A stretch of DNA of 64,000 bases. Source: Odobenus rosmarus divergens. Its lineage: Eukaryota; Chordata; Mammalia; Carnivora; Odobenidae. The stretch's first letter is position 1; each line of letters opens with the position of its first letter. Positions 9,721 to 21,240 of this stretch are shown piece by piece. The notes under the pieces were generated by a model. It had not been told where the DNA came from. It did not search any database and saw nothing but the letters and a program-made list of their open reading frames with translations. The position numbers and the translations under genes are program-made. Location: the NCBI RefSeq assembly GCF_000321225.1, contig NW_004452125.1, positions 119,570 to 183,569 of the forward strand, read 5' to 3'.

Positions 9721-12190
9721 ACAGCTTGTACGTGCGATGTTGACTCAGATCCTAAACTTCTTCACTTGACTCTACTGTTGGGAGATTGCGGCAGATGACA
9801 TCTCCCCAGAGCACCAGAATCTTCCCGTAGTGGCTCTTTTACTTAGCTAATTGGAAGCTTTCTGTTCGGAGGCCTTAAAATGAGAGACAGCAGAGAGGGG
9901 GAAAAGTTTATTTTCATGCTGCTGCGTCTAATGACAAGTAATCAGTTCCACAGGTACCTTTTTCATTGACCTTTTTTCCACATGGTGCTCTCAGGAAATT
10001 CCATTACTATTGATCCCCTCCAGTTTTAATGCTGTAATGATGCTCTTTCCATTCACGAGGGAAATGATTATGTACACTCTGAGTTGTGTGAATACATATG
10101 TACATATTTATATACGTATCTTTGTTGCCCTAGCAAAGTTCTCCATGCAGTTAAAGTGGTTTGTGAATATCTTTCCTAAACCCCCTCCAGATGTGTCACC
10201 AGCATACTGTAAAGTCAGACTTTTCTTCTGTTTGTTGGTTGGTATTTGGTTTGAACGTGCCAGGCATTTTATATTATACCAAAGCGATGACTCTAGAAAA
10301 GGTCCGTTCTCCTTCTCTTCTCTCCCCGCAACCCTCCCGCCCGCAAAGAACTTTTCAACATAAGAAGTCAAAAGCTTCCTGTGTTATTCTTTGGGTTTCT
10401 TCCTCCAACATTCAAACCTTTGTCTGGGCCAGAAGAAGAGTCGAGGAGGCTCCCTCCAGAGTGGCAGCCAGCTTTCAGAGTCTCCCCTTTCCAAGTGGAG
10501 AAATAAATTAAAGCTGACGCTTGGAGCGTGTGTACGCCCGCCGCCTTTAGATTTGTGCTCGCGAGAGTTTATTTATTTTTGCTCCGTTGCAAAAAGATTT
10601 ATGACCCCTAATTATGAATTCTGACACTCTTGCACTACATGGATGCACTTAGGTTGCTTTTCACTTTCTGATGGCTTTCAAAATCTTTCCTTTTCAACTC
10701 TCAACCCTCAAGGGCAACAAGGGTCCCTTTTGAAAGAGGGTCTGGCCAGTGCCACCGCCTACAATGGCTCTGTTTGCATGGCTGGGGTTTCATCGGGGCT
10801 CCGGGATTGATGGATGGGCAGTAACCTCGGCTGCTGCTTTATTTACTCTTTCTTGGCCCTTGTCTCTTCTAGAGAATTGAAGTCAATATATAAAAAATGT
10901 GTTTCTAAATAAAAGCCGGCAAGTGGAGTGTCAGCCTGGAAATAACCTTTTCAAGCCATTTCAGAAAAGCAAGAGTACTTCATTATTTGAAGTTTATTCT
11001 AAAAAGATAACAGTTGATGGCCGATTTGGCTGGGACTGTTGTGTTGGCCCAGCAAGTGAAAAACTGCATTGATTATGCAAAACAGGGAAACTGACATGAA
11101 CTTTAGGGACAATTCATCCAAAGGGCTGTAGGATGAAGTGGGAGGAGCCTTTGGATTCTTCAGCTAATGCTCAGCTCCCGGCATTTCTCCAGAAGCAGGC
11201 AAGAAAAGAGGTCGATCTGATGGGCGGAGCAGTAGTTACAAGACCTGGAATCAGTCCAGGTCCCAAGTGTCCTGCGGGAAGTACAGGGGTTCACCCCGGA
11301 GGGAGGGGTATGATAAAGGGCTTGAACAGCATCTGAAAATCCAGGCATATTCTGGAACCTGGGCAGGATTCTTAGCTCTTCTCATCCTGGCTCCCTCCCT
11401 TCGGCCCAGACTCCATCTACTACTTTTCTGGTGTGTGGACCTGATTCTTGGGGTGTGGGGTGGTAGTCGGGGTGGTGATGGACTGGGAACCTCACCTCTT
11501 GTGCTGGAGAGCAGGCTCCCCAGGGGTGGCAGCAATGTATCAGGTCACCTGAGACCTCTTGGGGGGGGGGTTGGAAAATTTTTTCTTTCTTTTCCAGAAA
11601 ATGGCAAGGGAGAAGCCAAATATTTTAATTGATAAACTATTTTAAAATATTATAATCTCTAAATTTTAAAATGAACCTAGGTATATTATGGAATGGGAAG
11701 TTAAATTCCTTGACATAGTCTTAGCCTCCAGCAAAGAGGCTGCTTTCCCAGGGGTCTCCACTCACCCTTCAGAGTTAGAGTACTTTGGGGGTAATGTTGA
11801 GGAGCAGTGGTCTATAATGCTTACTGTGGCTGTTCTCCCAACCCTGCTAAGTGAAGAGAGTTGAAGTAAATTTCCTTCCTTCCAAAGTTGAAGAACATAA
11901 CTAAATTTTGTGGGTAAATTCAGCCTTGCAGGAAGGAAGCCTATTAACCCCAACTAAAGAAACCACTTCTTCCCCCTTCTCTCCTCGCATTTTCTGGCCT
12001 GTTACTGTAAAGCCCACTGGGGATTCTCTCAACTGTCTGGGCCAGCGTCATTCAGTCTGGGCTCCTGGTTCCCGAAGGATTGCTCTGCCCAACTGGTCCC
12101 AAAGATCCCCCCAGACGAAGCAGTCGCCACGAAGAGCTGTTGTGAAGACCCTCTACTAACCACAGCTGCTGTGATTTTTCAACCCACGAA
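9721..12190. other. Long unique stretch, candidate regulatory DNA
   Basis: Almost 2.5 kb with no recognised repeat. Segments 10,540-10,700 and 10,860-11,110 are AT-balanced, rich in TAAT/ATTA-type words and lack the decay patterns of old repeats, as conserved non-coding elements often do. A G run occurs at 11,560-11,569. No exon found. Confidence 0.45.
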
Positions 12191-12210
12191 CTAGGATATC
12201 CCTCATTTTC

Positions 12211-12381
12211 TTTTTTTTTTAAAGATTTTATTTATTTATTCATGAGAGAGAGAGAGAGAGGCAGACGGAGAAGCAGGCTCCCAAGGAGCAGGGAGCCCAA
12301 TATGGGACTCTAACCCAGGACCCTGGGATCATGACCTGAGCCGAAGGCAGACCCTTAACCATCTGAGCCACCCAGGCGCCC
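12211..12381 (-). mobile_element. SINEC
   Basis: Typical reverse copy. TSD 'ctaggatatccctcattttc' (12191-12210) / 'ctaggatgtcccttgttttc' (12382-12401), with three differences. Confidence 0.95.
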
Positions 12382-12414
12382 CTAGGATGTCCCTTGTTTT
12401 CATCACACAGGTCC

Positions 12415-13066
12415 CATAAAGCCCGATAGGCAAGAGTCAGCCATTTTTTTAAAGTGCCAATGAAATCATGCCCATGTCTCGCTCGCTTAAACATCTCCAG
12501 AAATTTCCCATGAGCTCAGGACAAAACTCGAACTCCTTGCCATGGCCCATGTGACCTGCCCCGTCTCCTGCCTGTCTCCCCAGACCCCACGGTGCTCCAG
12601 CCACATTGGTTTTCATTCTCTTCCATGGGTGTGCCCAGCTTACGGTTATCTGAGGGACTAGGCACTGTGTGAAGTGTTCTATCCCCGAGATCTTCACCTG
12701 GCTTGCCACTTTCTGTCCCTTCTGTCTCTGCTCAAACATCGCCCCTCTGAAGCAATTCCGACGACTCCATCAGATGGCTTCTCCCCAGCTCCCCCAAAAG
12801 GACTGCGTCCAGAAACATAGTACCTTTTTTACTTTCTTCACAGAATTTAACAGTATCTGAAGCCATCTTGTTTGCTTAACTATTTCCTTCTATACTGGCC
12901 TCCGTCATCTGCCCCCCAGCCCCCAACCCTGAATTTAAACGCCATGAGAGCAAAGAAGCGTTCTTCTGCCCCATGCTACATGGTATCCCCAGTGCCTGTC
13001 ATGGAGCCTGTTTCATAGAAGGAGCGTGGTAAATGTTTGTTGAGTGAATGAATGAGTGAATGAATG
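12415..13066 (+). mobile_element. L2 LINE 3' end
   Basis: Follows the L2 3' consensus: 'aggacaaaactcgaactcc', 'ccccgtctcctgcctgtctcc', 'gctccagccacattgg', 'tctgctcaaacatcgcccc', 'ttaacagtatctgaagcc', 'gccatgagagcaaagaagc', 'ccagtgcctgtcatggagcc', ending 'aaatgtttgttgagtgaatg'. Old and non-functional. Confidence 0.85.
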
Positions 13067-13320
13067 AATGTGTCAGACACTGTGCTGGTGGTGGAGGGTC
13101 AACAGTGAGTGAGAACTGACCCCCCACCTCCACGTGGCCTGCAGGCCAGTGGAGGAGACGAGAAATGGAATGGTGACCCACACGCTGTTCCACGGTAAGT
13201 GCCGCGGAAAGTCTCAGGGCCAAGGACAGACTTGAACAGGAGACTGGTCTAATGGAGGGAGGAATCCAGGGGGCTTCCCTGGGGAGGTGATAGAATCTAA
13301 AGCATGAGAAGAGTTTTCCA
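13067..13320 (-). mobile_element. L2 LINE fragment, tail to tail with the previous L2
   Basis: 'tgtcagacactgtgctgg', 'gcaggccagtggaggagac' and 'gggggcttccctggggaggtgat' match the reverse complement of the L2 3' region. It lacks the terminal ~40 bases that would normally come before 'tgtgccaggcactgtg'. Confidence 0.75.
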
Positions 13321-16300
13321 CTTGATAATTTGGGGTTAATTAGGTAATTAGCCTGGCTCTCAGAAGATAACAGAGAGACAGGCTATCACATGGGAGTGAG
13401 TGGCCACGCAGAAGAGCCTCTCCAAGACCAGTGGACCTCAGTTCACGAGTCTTTTTACACCTGAATCCACTGACTTTCTGCCTTTTCTTCTTCCTCTTTC
13501 TCTCCTTTTTGTTCTTTGAAAAGTGTTAAACTCTCTTCATGAAATACACTGATTTTTTTCAACCTACATTTGCTTCCCCTCAACCCCCACCCCCCAGTTG
13601 TCTATGATTCCAACCCAGGTGCTTTAAAATGTCTTTTCTTACACATTTTGATCTTTTCTGATGATTCCCTGCGTGTGTGATCGGCCTGGAGCTGCTCCTT
13701 CTTCCAAAGTCGGTCCCAGCACTGCGTGCCCCAGCGGTCACTTGTCACTCAGGGGCAGCCTGGCCACAGGCTGGAGCACCAGGGCCACAGAATTTTCAAA
13801 AGGCTAACAAATCAGAACCCAGCCAGGCTCTGCCAGGCACCTTTTCGTTTCTCCTGAAATTCTGTGTGCGCTCTGAAGGAAATTTCTTCTGCAGCTTTCC
13901 CCCCTTTATATAAATCAGCTCCTGAAAATGGTGGTTGTTAGAGCCATTGGGAGCTCAGCAAGTTTCTCTGCCCCTTTTTCCCTTTCCCAGTGGAGCCTAG
14001 AGACTTAAGAGCCGCATGAGGTTTCAAAAACAAACGAACAAACTTCCTTCTCAGGGTGCTGCTATTGGGGTTGAGTCTCCTTTTCAGCTGTCTCCAGCTC
14101 CAAGTGAAGGAAGCAGGGAGGCGACCCAGGCCCACCCTCCCTCGGCACAAATGACCTGCACAAGTCAAGGGCGGGCCTTCCCATCCTCAATCAGAGAGAT
14201 TTCCATTATGGCCAGTTAGAAAATGCTGCTTCCCCAGACCAGCAGTTCAAGTTCAGCAGCTACGTGGATGCATGAGTTCATCATGAACCCACTGCCACCC
14301 TCTGGATGGATGGAGGACAGAGCACTGGAGGGCTGTGTGCGTCTGAGAAAGGTGCCGTGAGCCATGTACTAGATGGTCCCAGGCACTCAGGACACTGAGT
14401 TCCCCATGTGCCTCTTAAATACAAAGAGCAAATGTCCCTTCTAGAGGCTTATTGCGATGCATGCTGAGCGCTAACTCCTCCACAGCCCAACGGAAGGATG
14501 ATGATTGTTTAAAAGCCTGTGAACTTTGAACGATTAATTGAATATAAAGTTGATGTTAGTCTGAGAAACACACATTTTCAGGTAAAAGGGTCAGACCTTT
14601 GCAGGCAGTGATCATTACAAACAAAAAAGATCCTGCTTTGTGGGTAAGGGTGTTTGGAAATCAAGAAGAGAAAACATTCTGGGCTGAAAAATTTTCCTGA
14701 GATAATCTTGTGAGTAAAGATTGGTCCTTGCTTTAGGTAAAACTTGATATGGAAAGGAAAACCTATCCAGGGAAACAAAAAACTTACAACAGGGTTTTGG
14801 AAGTGAGGTCTTTTTAGACCGATGGATGTAGTTTTGGAATTGGGTTTTGAAAACTGTTTTTTAACTCTCTGACCTGAAGTTGTGCTTGAAATTCTGCAGA
14901 GTGCTGAATCCTTTGGGTGTTTGTTCTATCAGGTCCTGTAAAGAACTTGGTCTTTGTTTTATCAAGAGAGCTATTTGAGCTAAGAAGATGAGAATATTTT
15001 CGTTCTCTTCCAGTGTCTTCACACTGAGAGAACCTGAATTCAGTCGAAATGAAAGAAAACCATGGTGTTCATCCTGTAGGGGAAAGCTGGCTTATCTAAC
15101 AACGTTAGTGGCTTCTCACTTTTGGGAAGGGCGCCGTTAGGCCACTTGGCTCTTAGGGAGGACCTACCTTAGCATCTGTTTCTGCTAAACAACAGAAATC
15201 TGAACAGGATTTTTGCTTTTATGAAAAAAGAGGAAAAGTGAAAATAGCAGCATCTCAAGTTCCACCGACCACCTTCCCCGGGAACTCCACTCCACATCCC
15301 AGCACCAGGCCGTCACCACTCTGAACTGTGTCCGTGAGCATCTGTGCTTTACCTCGATTTATTTTGTGCATCCCTTAATGAGCTGTGTCCTAAGGTATCA
15401 GTAAAGCCTAAAGGAGGTTATTTTGGGGGTGTGGGAACGCTCAAAAACTTTTCCATGTAAATGAATGGCAGTTTCTTCTTTGCTTTATGCCATTTCAACT
15501 TAGGAAGGGTTTCCGAGGAACATGCTCTATCTTCACGTGGCAGGGGAAACCTGTATCTCACATCAAGAACTGAGAGCACAGGTAAATAGGAAGAAAGGGA
15601 TGACAGATGTTCTTTCAACTCTTGGTTCAAGATGAAGTTGTATTCCTAGCCCTAGGAATAAGTCCTCCCTTCTTTGCTTCAGAAATTTATCAGCCTGGAA
15701 ATCAGGTATCTCTTGAGCAGCTCAGTTGCCATTTTTAATGGATTTAAAAAATTCTGCTGAACTTCTCCCACATGCTAGATTCTTCAGTATATGTTTCTTG
15801 TTAGATGGACTCAGTATGTTTTAGCTTTTGCTTGCTAAAGTTATTTACATGGCCTAAGGTCAAACGGTGTTGTTTCACATTTTGCTTCGTGGAAACGTCG
15901 CTGGACTCCATTGTTTTTATAGGAAAAGATCAGTTTCAATGAGGTGGTAGAGAACTTCACTTCTAATGTGTCTGTTTAGCAATACGTTCACCAGGCATTC
16001 AACTCTTCTGGAGAAGATATAAAGCACTGAGGTCTGTATCTGGAGTTTCAACATGGTGGTTCCTGATCTGAGCGGGGCTGGTTCGCACGTTGTCAGGCTT
16101 ACACACCAGCAAGGGAGAAGGTCAAGCATAACATTCTTTCCAACAGAGGAAGTGGAGTGGTGGCTTTGCTCGCTCGAGAATTATGTAAGAAATTGAGATG
16201 TCTGGAGGTCATCGATGGTAACCGGAGGAGAAAATTGAACTGAACAGGCTGCTTCCACTTAGCGAGGTTCCTCTAGGAGATTATTTACAAGTCTCAGAGT

Positions 16301-17739
16301 CCAGCTCTGGTAGAGCTCAGTTGCACAGAGTTAGAGAAAAGCTGTAAAATAAGCTTAAATCAGCCCATCCAACATTTGAAAGGGCAAGGGACGGGGGAAG
16401 GGGGAAGGAACAAAAGGGGGAGGGAAGAAAGAGGGCTCATTCCAAAATCCGCTTAATTTATTCCTTCCCTCTTCCTCTTTGTCTCCTTGGCTCTCATCTC
16501 TTTCACCACGAAGTCTGCAAGTAGAGCAAAAGGGGTGGGGGTGAGTCGCCAAAATGGTAGCCATCTCTGCTGTTCTGGTAGCAAAGCCTCTGGACTTAGA
16601 CGGCCATTTTCCCTTGGATCATGGATGTCCAAAAGTGACATTCTATTAGCTCAGCAGCACATGCAAAATAATAACCATAAACCCAGAAATGCGCTGTGGA
16701 ATTTTCTCCAGCTCTCTTAACGAGCTTTGCAAAGCTCCTCTGTCAAGGAGAGCGGGGAATGTGTAATTTCAAACACATTTTTAATAGTTTCTCTTGGCTC
16801 TCTTCGAAGAAGAGGGAGGCATGCTGACGCGGCTGTAGGAGAGGCAGCAACTTTACAAGAGTAATGTTAAACAAATCACCCAGGTGCTAGTAGCACTTGG
16901 AAAGCATGGGGAACTGCCTATGAAGCTGGGGCTCATCAGGCAAGAGCAGTGCTGGAGTCTGATGGGTGGCTCTAGAAGTCAAACCAGTATGGCATATGGC
17001 AGGCACCTTCAGAGCGCTCTGTCCAATTCCTACTCAGGCGCTTCCACTTTCCAAAGTCTGTTTTTCCCTTGACACCCAAGCAAGATTTTGTAAAATAGAC
17101 GAAAGTGGTAGAAAGAGTGGAAAATGGTAGCAGGTGCCAGACCACCAAGGAGCATCAGTTAGGATGCCCAGAGCTCTTGGTCCCTGGCTGTCGCAGCAGA
17201 TAGATCCATGGGTAACTCAGTGTCTTAGACACATTGCTGAGAACCCTGAACTCCTGGAGATGGGGCGAAGGAGGTGTGTGACTCTTGGGCTTCTCTTGCT
17301 CAAGAACCCCAAAAAGACTTATCAGAAAGACGTGAAGAACTGACCAAAAAAAATCTTATGCTCAGGATAAAAACGGTCATAGGAAGAATTCTGTGCCTTC
17401 CTGCCTCTCTCCATTTTCCCACCAGTATTTATAAGTACCTGACCATAGATTCCTAACTGAAAATCAGAACTCATGGTAAGATAGTGGGTCAGAATATTTG
17501 AAATCGAGATAATTTTGAAAAAAATCTGGGACTATGTTTATTGTAATATAGATTTCATTCAACGAATCCACTGAAGTCATTATGCCTATCAAATTAGGAA
17601 ATGCTAACTTGAAGAGAACATTTCCTATTTTTTATCCAATAATCGGTAATGGCAAAGTTATTTCCTCATGGTCCGTTTCAATATAGCATCTGTTTTTAAG
17701 GGAGAGAGGAAATGGAGATTTACTGAATCAGGGGGGTTA
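13321..17739. other. Longest repeat-poor unique stretch
   Basis: About 4.4 kb with no SINE, L1, LTR or DNA transposon that I recognise. It holds purine-rich runs (16,378-16,435) and ordinary AT/GC balance. Several open frames of about 60-80 codons occur on both strands without splice or similarity support. Candidate intronic or regulatory DNA. Confidence 0.45.
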
Positions 17740-17880
17740 AAAAGATACCAGGGGTCATCTGTTCCAAGCCCCTCATTTTACAGATGGTGAGACTGGAGAT
17801 GACAAAATCGGGGGCTGAGAAACTCAGAGCCCTCCATTTCCAAGCTCGGTGTTATCTCTACCACTTTCTGCAGCCCGTTG
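17740..17880. mobile_element. Possible MIR/L3-type ancient repeat
   Basis: 'gggtcatctgttccaagccc' followed by 'ctcattttacagatggtgag' resembles the 'tagtccaacccc…cattttacagatgagg' core seen in MIR3/L3-type repeats. Short and diverged. Confidence 0.4.
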
Positions 17881-19029
17881 TGTATCTGCTTTACGGGGGC
17901 CAGTTCTGACTGGAGGGGTTCCACTCCCGGCCATCCATCCTCCCCTATTTCTGTCTGCAATGGGGATACAGTGAGCTTCTTCCTCGACTCCCAGACTTGG
18001 AGCAGCATTGCAGCTCGAGTGGGATCCTGAGGAAGGAAAATGCTGAGTGGGGTCTGGCCTTGGTACAAGTAGGCTAATCACGGTGAGCGGCTGGTAGGAG
18101 CTGTGAGAAAGACAGGAGCTCCCTGCAGTACCATTTTCCTCCCAGCCCCAAGCTTACCCTCCCAGTCTCCTTTAGGTCATCTATTTCTTCCCTCACAAAA
18201 ACATCTGGTTGTTTCCAAACTGAAATTTTTATGCATTTCAACTCATGTAGGAATGTCGAAAAGCTGTTCTGAAAAACACAGCTCCTCCCTGTGCCAAACC
18301 AGTTGGGCTGGAATGAAAAACTGTTGTTATAAATCTCCACTCTGCCTCTTCAACAGCCCCAGAAGGTACAAAATAGAATGTTACATGAGACTGGCCAGAC
18401 GGATCGACTAAGACCTGCCCAGAGGAGCCCTGTGTGTGAAGACCATGGAAACACCCCTTTCTCTCCTCCCTCCTCCGTCCTCTGACTCTCTCAGACAATT
18501 TCTGGAACTGTTGGCAAGAGGACAGCATGTCAGGGTTCTCTGTGTTCACAACAAATTCTTTTGTGTCCTTAAGTGGAAAAATATTTTATGACAGGGCAGA
18601 GCAGCTGCTTGTTCTATGAGTGATTCACAAAGAAAACTCAGCGACCTAATGATGTGTGTCCTTGCCAAGGCCCAGACAGGGAAGGGGATAAAAAAAAAAA
18701 TTTAAAAGAAAAAGTGGCTCAGAATCAAAAGGCTGAGAGGTACTTTGGAAGTCATTGAGGATGCGAGGCCACCTTTCCACTGAGAACTTCCCACCATGGG
18801 CTCTGGAGTTGCCTCATTGGCTGCCTGTTATTTCACACCCGTTCCATAGGGATCCTCTGTTCACGGGGTGACACACTTGCCCCCGAATCCCATGCACAAG
18901 ACCTCCTGTCCACTTGGACCTTATTTGCGTGATTTTCTCACTATTTCCTAGCAGTGTGTGTTCTCATCAAGATGGTCTGTTGCAGCTCTTGGTGCTCTAT
19001 ATAATTAAGGGCTAGAAATAAAGGGTCCT
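17881..19029. other. Unique non-coding sequence
   Basis: No recognised repeat apart from faint ancient-repeat flavour near 18,740-18,800 ('ggaagtcattgaggatg'). No exon evidence. Confidence 0.4.
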
Positions 19030-20240
19030 CGTGCTCCTAGACTCAGAGGGCATAGACGGATGGAAGACACCTAAGGAATCATGTAGCTCTATTTACCACA
19101 CACTGCAGGATTTCTTTCTGCAAAGTATCTGTCCTCAGATGACTTTGACCAGGTCTTGCCCCCACAGGGAGCTCACTATCCCACAAGACAGTCATTGTTC
19201 AGGGGCTGTAATTGCTAGGAAGCACTTCGTTCTCTTGTTGAACAAGTCTGTCTCCCTGTCACTCGGACTTCCTTCTGCAATACGTCCTCCTTCTTTTTGA
19301 CAAATGGTCCTTTCAGTATTTGAAGAGAGCACTCACATTTCTCCAGCTTTCTTTTCCAAGCAACATATCCTATTTTTGCAGCCATTTCTCATGTTCTTCA
19401 GAACTGTGCTCATTTAGTCTTCCACCTCTGCTTGCCTTCTAGTTATTCTTAATTCTCTGATCTTTTTTCCATGTGAAATCATGCCAACTTGAGTCTCCTT
19501 CATTCTGTTCTTCTGTGATTTACTTTTGGAGACTAAATCTAAGACTTTTCCTTTTTCTCCCCTGTGTTAAGGTTCATGCCACCAATTTCAGCCAACATTC
19601 AAGATGCTTGATGGTGTGTTGAATCCTGAATCTGTTGTCTATGGTACTGGCTGTCTCTCTTGATTTGTTTTCACTTGCAACACTGAAATTGTCTTTCTTC
19701 TTAAAAGTCACCGATGAAAAAGCTAAAGCTCAGAAACAACTCTCTAGATGTTATCAGGCCATTACTCACTCTTCAGATTCAATTGTTCACCAATTTCAGG
19801 TCCAGCCAGCCTCGTTCTCATCCAGCCTGCATTTCATTGTCTTGTCTTTTCTTTTTTTTTTTTTAAGATTTTATTAATTTTTTGAGAGAGAGCACAAGCC
19901 GGAGGGGGGAAAGGGAGAGGGAGAGAAAGAAACTCAAGCAGACTCCATGCTGAGGGGGGAGCCCGTCTCAGGGCTCGATCTCACAACCCTGAGATCCTGA
20001 CCTAAACCGAAACCAAGAGTCAGATGATTAACTGACGGCGCCACCCATATGCCCCTTCACCATATTTTCTATACAAATCTTGGTGGGTGTTTTGTCACAT
20101 GTTTTGCTGAAACTGCATAGCATGTCCACTGCAGTTTCCTCCTCTTATCAGCCCAGAGACGCTGTCAAGAAAATGGAACTAAATCTAGTACAGGAACCTA
20201 TCCCATCAATGCCGTAGAAGCTTTCCCTTCTAAATACCCT
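19030..20240 (-). mobile_element. L3/CR1-type LINE, split by a SINE
   Basis: The word order matches the reverse complement of CR1/L3: 'cagggagctcactatccc', 'tgctaggaagcacttcg', 'cagtatttgaagagagc', 'tctccagctttcttttcc', 'ttgaatcctgaatctgttgtc', then, beyond the SINE, 'cacatgttttgctgaaac' and 'agagacgctgtcaagaaaa'. About 1 kb net, long for this very old family in a placental genome. Confidence 0.7.
19850..20055 (-). mobile_element. SINEC, older copy inside L3
   Basis: T-tail and AAGATTTTATTAATTTTTTGAGAGAGAG, head ending 'gccacccatatgcccc'. Diverged from the young copies; no clean TSD read. Confidence 0.9.
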
Positions 20241-20753
20241 TCTGGTGAACCTGTTTGGTTGGCTACCTTTGCTGCTGCCCTCCTCCTTGAATTCCCTTTG
20301 GGGACCCCTTTCTTCTGCATTCAGAGCACCAAGATGCCTTCTGTGGACCATCATAGAATTCATCTGACCCATCTCCTAAATCCACGGGAGGTTGCCTTCC
20401 AGGATAACATCTGCGTTTCAAGGGCAGCCCTCTGTGCCTCAACCCAAGAGAGCAAAAGGAAAATTTGTGGCGACACCCACGGCTGGTGTGCTCACACCTG
20501 GAGTCTGCTGACTCTGTAAAGCTGGCCTTCTCTTTGCAATCTCTTTGTGCCTCTGGCAATTCTCCCCGTGCAACCAGACCTCACGCCCCAACATGGCCAA
20601 CAGGCACGCCGGTCACAAAATGGAAATCTTTGATGAGGCTCAAGACAGGCTTCTTTTAGCCAGTACTGAAAATGGCTTCAAGGGATTTTTTTTTTTCCCC
20701 CCCTCGGTTCTTTTCTAAACCATGCCAAGCCAAGCTAGGCCAGTTGGGGTTTT
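20241..20753. other. Unique sequence
   Basis: No repeat recognised except a T then C homopolymer junction at 20,685-20,703. No exon support. Confidence 0.45.
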
Positions 20754-20767
20754 AAAAATCTCCCCCT

Positions 20768-20962
20768 TGGGCGCCTGGGTGGCTCAGTTGGTTAAGCGAC
20801 TGCCTTCGGCTCAGGTCATGATCCTGGAGTCCCGGGATCGAGTCCCGCATCGGGCTCCCTGCTCAGTGGGGAGTCTGCTTCTCCCTCTGACCCTCCTCCC
20901 TCTCATGCTCTCTTTCTCTCATTCTCTCTCTCTCAAATAAATAAATAAAATCTTTAAAAAAA
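20768..20962 (+). mobile_element. SINEC
   Basis: Full head to A-tail. TSD 'aaaaatctccccct' at 20754-20767 and 20963-20976, identical, indicating a fairly young insertion. Confidence 0.95.
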
Positions 20963-21035
20963 AAAAATCTCCCCCTCTTTTTTTTCCTTATCTCTTTTTC
21001 CAACACTCTTTTTCATTAGCAACAAGCAGAGGGCT

Positions 21036-21240
21036 CGTTTATTCATTCATTCAATCAAAGAGTCATTAAGCACCTACTATGTGCCAGTCTGAGGTAGGCA
21101 CTGGGGATTTAGAGGGGAGCCACGCACAACGAACCCTGCCTGCGGGGAGTTGCCAGTACAACTAGGAAGCAACTGTGTGAGATGGGGTTATGGGAGGGCT
21201 AGGGCCACCTCTTCGTCTAGAGGTCAGGGTAATGATGTGG
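21036..21240 (-). mobile_element. L2 LINE 3' fragment
   Basis: 'attcattcattcaatcaaag', 'agcacctactatgtgccag' and 'gtaggcactggggattt' are the reverse complement of the L2 3' terminus. Confidence 0.8.
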
